Of a stretch of DNA of 64,000 bases, positions 59,244 to 64,000 are shown in pieces. The DNA lies in assembly GCF_002294985.1 (NCBI RefSeq), contig NZ_NSGE01000005.1, positions 15,001 through 79,000 of the forward strand, read 5' to 3'. The notes under the pieces are model-generated. The model made no database searches and was not told the origin of the DNA. It saw only the letters and a program-made list of their open reading frames with translations. Position 1 is the first letter of the stretch. Each line of letters begins with the position of its first letter. This DNA comes from Mesorhizobium sp. WSM3862 (lineage in GTDB: Bacteria > Pseudomonadota > Alphaproteobacteria > Rhizobiales > Rhizobiaceae). Position numbers and translations under genes: made by a program.

Positions 59244-60554
59244 CTAGTTGCCCAAAGCGTCCTTGATCGCCGCGTTGCCGCGCGAGACGGCATTGTCGAG
59301 CGCCTGCTGAGCCGTTTCCTGGCCGGCCAGCATCTTCTCGAACTCCTCGTTCTGGATATCGCGCACCTGCGGCAGATTGGGCAGGCGCACACCCTTCGAA
59401 TTCTCGGTCGGCGCCTTGCCGGTCATCTGCAGGATCGGTGTCTCGCGGCCCGGGTTCTTGTCGTAGAAGCCGGACTTCTTGGTCGCCTCATAGGCCGCCA
59501 GCGTCACCGGCAGGTAGCCCGACTTCTGGTGCAGATATTCCTGCACCTCGGTCTTGGAGAGATAGGCGAAGAAGGCCGCGACGCCCTTGTACTCCGCATC
59601 GGATTTGCCGCTGAAAACCCAGAGGCTTGCGCCGCCGGGCGTCGTGTTCTGCGGCGCGCCCTTGGCATCGCTGTCATACGGCAGTTGGCCGATGCCGTAG
59701 TTCATGCCCGACTTGACGATATCGCCGAGCCCGCCCGAGGACTCGGTAAAGATGCCGCATTCCCCGGCGAGGAATATCTGCTTGGCCTCGGAGGTGCGCC
59801 CGCCATATTTGAAAGTGCCATCCTTGGCGAGGTCAGCCAGCGCCTGAAAGTGGTTGACGAAAATCGGCGCATTGATCTTGAGCTCGACGTCGCCGCCGGC
59901 CAGTCCGTTCTGCTGGGTCGCCCAGGAAACATTATTCCAGGCGGCAAAATTTTCCAGATGGATCCAGGTCAGCCAGGTCGAGGTGTAGCCGCAAGGGGCC
60001 GCGCCGCTCGCCTTGATCTTCTTCGCCGCTTCCCATACCTCGTTCCAGGTCTTAGGCGGGTTGTTCACGTCGAGGCCGGCCTTCTGAAAGATGTCCTTGT
60101 TGTAGTAGAGGATCGGCGAGGAGGAATTGTAAGGGAAAGACAACATGGTGCCGTCCGGCTTCGAATAGTAGCCGACTATGCCGGGCAGATACTGGCTCTT
60201 ATCGAACGTCATCCCCGCGCCCGTCAAAACTTCGGCCACGGGTTTGATCGCGCTCTCTGCCGCCATCATGACGCCGGTGCCGACATCGAACACCTGGATG
60301 ATGTCCGGCGCCTGGCCGGCGCGGAACGCGGCGATGCCTGCATTCAGCGTCTCGGGATAGGTGCCCTTGAAGACCGGAACGATCTGGTAGTCGCTTTGGC
60401 TGGCGTTGAAGTCCTTCGAGATCTTGTCGACGACTTCCGCATTGGCGCCCGTCATCGCATGCCACCAGCTGATCTGCGTGACAGCGAAAGCGGACGTGGT
60501 GGAAAGCAGGGTCAAGGTAGCGGCAACACCTGCCGCGAAGCCGAAGAGCTTCAT
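59244..60554 (-). CDS. ugpB: sn-glycerol-3-phosphate-binding periplasmic protein UgpB
   Basis: 436 residues from the ATG at 60554, with GGGAGATGAAAAC just upstream. Signal peptide MKLFGFAAGVAATLTLLSTTSAFA. The mature part begins VTQISWWHAMTGANAEVVDKI and contains YPETLNAGIAAFRAGQAPDIIQVFDVGTG, typical of UgpB. It captures G3P or its diesters in the periplasm. First gene of ugpBAEC. Confidence 0.95.
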   Translation of the reverse strand: MKLFGFAAGVAATLTLLSTTSAFAVTQISWWHAMTGANAEVVDKISKDFNASQSDYQIVPVFKGTYPETLNAGIAAFRAGQAPDIIQVFDVGTGVMMAAESAIKPVAEVLTGAGMTFDKSQYLPGIVGYYSKPDGTMLSFPYNSSSPILYYNKDIFQKAGLDVNNPPKTWNEVWEAAKKIKASGAAPCGYTSTWLTWIHLENFAAWNNVSWATQQNGLAGGDVELKINAPIFVNHFQALADLAKDGTFKYGGRTSEAKQIFLAGECGIFTESSGGLGDIVKSGMNYGIGQLPYDSDAKGAPQNTTPGGASLWVFSGKSDAEYKGVAAFFAYLSKTEVQEYLHQKSGYLPVTLAAYEATKKSGFYDKNPGRETPILQMTGKAPTENSKGVRLPNLPQVRDIQNEEFEKMLAGQETAQQALDNAVSRGNAAIKDALGN

Positions 60555-60880
60555 GTTTTCATCTCCCGTTGTGATTGGCGAAAGGGGGGCTTCCGCAGAA
60601 ACCAGTATGTGTTGCGCATGACAATCGGACAACGGTTTTGTTATGCGTCGATGAACATCAACTGATCCTAAAATAACGTGCATCAGTCACGGCCGGGCAG
60701 ATTGCTTGCCGGCTTAGGATTTGAGCGACTCCAACCATCGTGTGCGACAGCCGGCCTAACCTTATCCGCCCTTACAACCCGAGACACACGCGTCGGTTGC
60801 AGGTCCACTAATCGATTCTTCAGCCGTCGGGCCTTAAGCAATCTTAACTTGATTGATGCGGGAAGATCAGGTGGGGCCAA
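60555..60880. other. 326-bp divergent region between ugpB and the MHYT gene
   Basis: No gene. It holds an imperfect palindrome (CGCATGACAA at 60615-60624, TTGTTATGCG at 60638-60647; one G-U pair), possibly a distant member of the shared-core repeats. Further on, ATCCTAA (60665-60671) and TTAGGAT (60714-60720) enclose a smaller GCCGGGCA/TGCCGGC hairpin. Promoters for both genes must lie here, but none stands out. Confidence 0.5.
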
Positions 60881-63307
60881 ATGTTGACCGTCTATAATTG
60901 CATCGTGCACGAGCACGATCTGAGGTTGGTCGCGCTTGCGGCGCTCATCTGCGGAATTTCTTCTTTCTCGGCGGTCAATCTTCTTCGCCATGTCGAGCAA
61001 TCGACCAGTCGAAATCGCTACGCATGGCTGTTGATTGCAGCCACGGCGACCGGATTTGGCATCTGGGCGACGCACTTCGTCGCCATGATCGCCTTCACGC
61101 CGGGAATACCCAACGCCTATAACGCGGAGCTTTCCGCCCTTTCGCTGGCTGCCTCCGTAGTTCTGACGGCGGCCGGAATGTGGATCGCCACCATCCGCGG
61201 CGGCATTGATCACTACCTTGTCGGCGGCGCCGTGCTCGGCGTCGGCATTGCCGTGATGCACTATACCGGCATGGCGGCGTTCGAGGTCCAGGGCCGGATC
61301 GTCTGGAACGAGCTGCTCGTCGCTCTTTCGCTGGCGGCGGGCGTCACGCTTGCCGCGCTTTCGCTGCTCGTCGTGCTGCGCCGCCCGTCGACGCTTACGA
61401 CGATCGCTGCCGCCGTCTTGCTCACACTGGCCATCTGCACACTGCATTTTATCGCCATGGCGGCGGTCTCGATTTATCCGGACTCCTCGATAGAGATCTC
61501 AAAATTCACCATCGCGCCGATGTCGCAAGCCTTTGCCGCCGCGGCGGCAAGTCTGGTCATCCTGGTGCTCTCGGCGGCGGCGCTCCGCATCGACCTGCGC
61601 TTCCGCCGCCATCAGGCGGAAGCGCAGCGCATGCACGGCCTGGCCAACGCGGCGGTCGAGGGGCTGATCGTCTGCGACGGCAGCCGCATCGTCAGCGCCA
61701 ACGACAGCATCGCGGCGCTGAGCGGCATCGCGCCCGGCACGCTGAACGTGATGACGCTTGGCGACCTCTTCGGCGAACGCATCGCCTCAGCCATCGCCGG
61801 CGGCAGCGGCCAGGCGCAGGAAGCCGAGCTGCGCAGCCAGGACGGCACCCGCATCCCCGTCGAGCTGATCGCCCGCAGCATCGACTATTGCGGCAAGCCT
61901 CACGACGTCGTCGCCGTCCGCGACATGCGCGAGCGCAAGAAGGCCGAGGACGAGATCCTTCGCCTGGCGCATTTCGATCCGCTGACCGGGCTTGCCAATC
62001 GCCGCAGCTTCACCAGCCGGCTCGAGGCCGAGATCGCCACGACGAGCGGCAAGGGAGGGCAGCTCGCGCTGATGCTTATCGACCTCGACCGCTTCAAGGA
62101 AGTCAACGACCTGTTCGGTCATGCGGCCGGCGACGCCGTGCTGCAGAGGGTGGCGCAATGCGCGTCGAGCGTGCTCCGCCATGGGCAGATGCTCGCCCGT
62201 CTCGGCGGCGACGAATTCGCCATCATCGCGCCGAACCTTCCCGACCCGCAGGCCGCCGGCCGCATCGCCGAGGCGGTGCTTTCCAAGCTGCGCCAAGAAA
62301 GCCAGTTGTCGCCCGGCGGCGAACTGGTGTCGGCCAGCATCGGCATTGCTCTTTACCCGCTGGATGCCGACGAGCAGGCGGCGCTGGTCAGCCATGCCGA
62401 CACCGCGCTCTACCGCGCCAAGGCCGAGGGCAAGGACACTTATCGCTATTTCGAGGCGTCGATGGGTGCCGAGACGCGCGACAGGCGCGCCATGGAGCAC
62501 GATCTGCGCCAGGCGGTTGCGCGCGGCGAGTTCCGGCTGGTCTATCAGCCGCAAAAAAAGATCAGCAGCGGCAAGATGATCGGTTTCGAGGCCTTGATCC
62601 GCTGGCATCATCCGGAGCGCGGCAACATCCCGCCGTCGGTCTTCATCCCGGTCGCGGAAGACAGCGGCGCCATCGCCCAGATCGGCGAATGGGTGCTGGC
62701 GACGGCCTGCGAGGAAGCCGTGCGCTGGAAAAATCCGCTGACCATCGCCGTCAATGTCTCGGCGGTGCAGCTCCACAACCCGAATTTCAGCCGCAAAGTG
62801 CACGAGATTCTGCTGCGTTCGGGACTTCCGGCCGGACGGCTGGAGCTTGAAGTGACCGAGACGGCGCTGATCAAGGATATGCCGCGGGCGCTGGCGACTC
62901 TGCGGCAGGTCAAGGCGCTTGGTATTCGCGTCGCGATGGACGATTTTGGAACCGGCTATTCATCGCTTTCCAACCTCCGCGCTTTCCCTTTCGACAAGAT
63001 CAAGATCGACGGCTCCTTCATCAAGTCGGTCGACAGGAATGGTCAGGTCGCGGCCATCGTGCGCGCCGTGCTGGGGCTGGGGCGCGGCCTGGGCCTGCCT
63101 GTTCTGGCCGAAGGCGTCGAAACGCTGGACGAATTGCGCTTCCTCGATGCCGAGGACTGCGAGATCGGCCAGGGATACTATCTCGGCAGGCCAGGCCCGA
63201 TCGAAACCTTCAGCGAGCTGACCGGCGTGCCGGCGGCCATGGATGCTGTCGAGGCCCGCGGCGGCCGCATCCTCATGCTCGAGCCCGCCGCCGCGCGCTC
63301 AGCTTGA
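60881..63307 (+). CDS. MHYT-GGDEF-EAL c-di-GMP protein
   Basis: 808 residues. The N-terminal MHYT sensor has seven helices with motifs THFVAM, MHYTGM and LHFIAM (about 1-245), proposed to bind copper and sense gases. A short PAS-like segment precedes the GGDEF domain (RLGGDEF near 441; I-site RHGQ degenerate). The EAL domain has EALIRW (near 568), ELEVTETALI, DDFGTGYSSL (near 686) and EGVET (near 743), so both output domains look catalytic. The ATG at 60881 has GGTGGGG upstream. The 3' end overlaps tlpA by 9 bp. Confidence 0.93.
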   Translation: MLTVYNCIVHEHDLRLVALAALICGISSFSAVNLLRHVEQSTSRNRYAWLLIAATATGFGIWATHFVAMIAFTPGIPNAYNAELSALSLAASVVLTAAGMWIATIRGGIDHYLVGGAVLGVGIAVMHYTGMAAFEVQGRIVWNELLVALSLAAGVTLAALSLLVVLRRPSTLTTIAAAVLLTLAICTLHFIAMAAVSIYPDSSIEISKFTIAPMSQAFAAAAASLVILVLSAAALRIDLRFRRHQAEAQRMHGLANAAVEGLIVCDGSRIVSANDSIAALSGIAPGTLNVMTLGDLFGERIASAIAGGSGQAQEAELRSQDGTRIPVELIARSIDYCGKPHDVVAVRDMRERKKAEDEILRLAHFDPLTGLANRRSFTSRLEAEIATTSGKGGQLALMLIDLDRFKEVNDLFGHAAGDAVLQRVAQCASSVLRHGQMLARLGGDEFAIIAPNLPDPQAAGRIAEAVLSKLRQESQLSPGGELVSASIGIALYPLDADEQAALVSHADTALYRAKAEGKDTYRYFEASMGAETRDRRAMEHDLRQAVARGEFRLVYQPQKKISSGKMIGFEALIRWHHPERGNIPPSVFIPVAEDSGAIAQIGEWVLATACEEAVRWKNPLTIAVNVSAVQLHNPNFSRKVHEILLRSGLPAGRLELEVTETALIKDMPRALATLRQVKALGIRVAMDDFGTGYSSLSNLRAFPFDKIKIDGSFIKSVDRNGQVAAIVRAVLGLGRGLGLPVLAEGVETLDELRFLDAEDCEIGQGYYLGRPGPIETFSELTGVPAAMDAVEARGGRILMLEPAAARSA

Positions 63308-63988
63308 CGGACTGAGCGCGGCTTCCACCAATCGCTTGGCATCGGGGCTCGACCATTCCGCCGGGCCGTTCATATGTGCGATCAGGCAGCCTTCGCCGTC
63401 GATCAGCATCGTCACCGGCAAGCCAAGCGCCAGCCCGCGCGTCTTGGCCTCGTTGAACAGGCCCATCGTCGCATCCCGGTAGTAGCCGAGCGTCTCGATG
63501 CCGATCTCCTTCAGGAATTTTTTCGGCTTGGCGTCGTCGCCGGTGTCGACATTGACCGCGACGACCTCGAAAGTGTTGCTGCCCTTTTCCTTCTGCAATG
63601 CGTCGAGCGCCGGCATTTCGGCGCGGCAGGGCGCACACCATGTCGCCCACAGATTGAGCAGCACCGTCTTGCCGGCATGGCCGGCGATCGTCGTCGGCTT
63701 GCCATCGGGTCCGTTGAAGGCGAGGCTCTTCAGCGATTGCGGCGGATCCGCCGGCTGCAGCGCCGCGACCTGGCCGACCGCCTTTGCCGCAACCTGCTTG
63801 GCCCGTTCGGCCTTAGCCTTGCAGGCGACGTCGTCCTTGCCGGTGCCGGCGGCGGCAACCTGATCCGGCGCGTTGTTGCCAGAACCGCTCTCGCTGACAT
63901 ATACCGCGACCGCGCCGGCCAGCACGCCCGCCACAAGCGCGGCGAGGATGAGGCGCGGGGCCGGGAAGAACTTATTGCCGTCTGCCAT
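63299..63988 (-). CDS. tlpA: Thiol:disulfide interchange protein TlpA
   Basis: 229 residues. An N-terminal membrane anchor (about 12-31) and a periplasmic thioredoxin fold with the W-C118-A-P-C121 active site. Rhizobial TlpA reduces copper-site cysteines during cytochrome oxidase maturation. Cys56 is an extra thiol in the linker. The start at 63988 is close to the window edge but complete. Convergent overlap of 9 bp with the MHYT gene. Confidence 0.93.
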   Translation of the reverse strand: MADGNKFFPAPRLILAALVAGVLAGAVAVYVSESGSGNNAPDQVAAAGTGKDDVACKAKAERAKQVAAKAVGQVAALQPADPPQSLKSLAFNGPDGKPTTIAGHAGKTVLLNLWATWCAPCRAEMPALDALQKEKGSNTFEVVAVNVDTGDDAKPKKFLKEIGIETLGYYRDATMGLFNEAKTRGLALGLPVTMLIDGEGCLIAHMNGPAEWSSPDAKRLVEAALSPSS

Positions 63989-64000
63989 TTTCTTAAAAAC

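Noticed and set aside
60601..60624. PhoB box upstream of ugpB (TTGTCAT half-site on the minus strand)
   Set aside because: Only one half matches well, the second is 4 of 7, and the sequence is the arm of a palindrome at 60615-60647. ugp genes are phosphate-regulated elsewhere, but this site does not show it.

Overview
The window is a high-GC, densely packed chromosomal segment of an alphaproteobacterium. The best guess is a Rhizobiales/Phyllobacteriaceae member close to Mesorhizobium. This rests on gene content and order (lysC-ptsP-prfA-prmC, lysC divergent from ubiG, ugpBAEC, a SigF/NrsF pair, TlpA, a DUF4167 protein) and on several intergenic palindromes of a type common in Rhizobiales. It is mainly a core-genome stretch. 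I see no CRISPR array, prophage, transposase or rRNA. One tRNA (Leu-CAA) is present.

Layout. 1-9.2 kb: cell-wall enzymes (partial M23 peptidase, L,D-transpeptidase), a DHA2 exporter, ClpB behind a heat-shock-like promoter, and an ArsR/AHSA1 pair whose probable promoter, palindromic operator and start codon overlap. 9.2-17.6 kb: DUF4167 protein, prmC, prfA, ptsP and lysC on the minus strand, then a small dimeric-barrel protein and ubiG on the plus strand. 17.6-26.8 kb: a MarR/DMT exporter pair, grxC-nitrilase-DUF1178, a ComF-like gene, a methyltransferase, an orphan Flp pilin, argJ-GNAT-mutT, and a parvulin. 27-33.8 kb: secA, a polysaccharide flippase with a translationally linked acyltransferase, and a secreted beta-propeller.

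33.9-37.0 kb is the most accessory-looking part: an arsenic-type cassette (ArsR with a C-terminal Cys triad, a flavoprotein oxidoreductase with a Cys-rich tail, an MFS transporter) without arsC, arsB or acr3, lying on the 3' side of tRNA-Leu. 37.4-49 kb: yqaA-like, dsbB-like, HNH, alkA-like, gluQRS, EamA, YihY, SDR, cobalamin adenosyltransferase and rhomboid genes, then etfBA and a 3-hydroxybutyryl-CoA dehydrogenase. 49-52.4 kb: a PAS/GGDEF protein, then NrsF and its ECF sigma factor, which has a SigF-like promoter of its own. 52.5-60.6 kb: a ferric-iron ABC importer (plus strand) converging on a ugpBAEC glycerol-3-phosphate importer (minus strand). 60.9-64 kb: an MHYT-GGDEF-EAL protein and TlpA.

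Functional themes are nutrient import (iron, glycerol-3-phosphate), envelope thiol chemistry (DsbB, TlpA, glutaredoxin), c-di-GMP signalling, stress and metalloid response, and housekeeping translation and secretion. A recurring structure is a family of intergenic palindromes that share a core but carry different, individually self-complementary outer arms.
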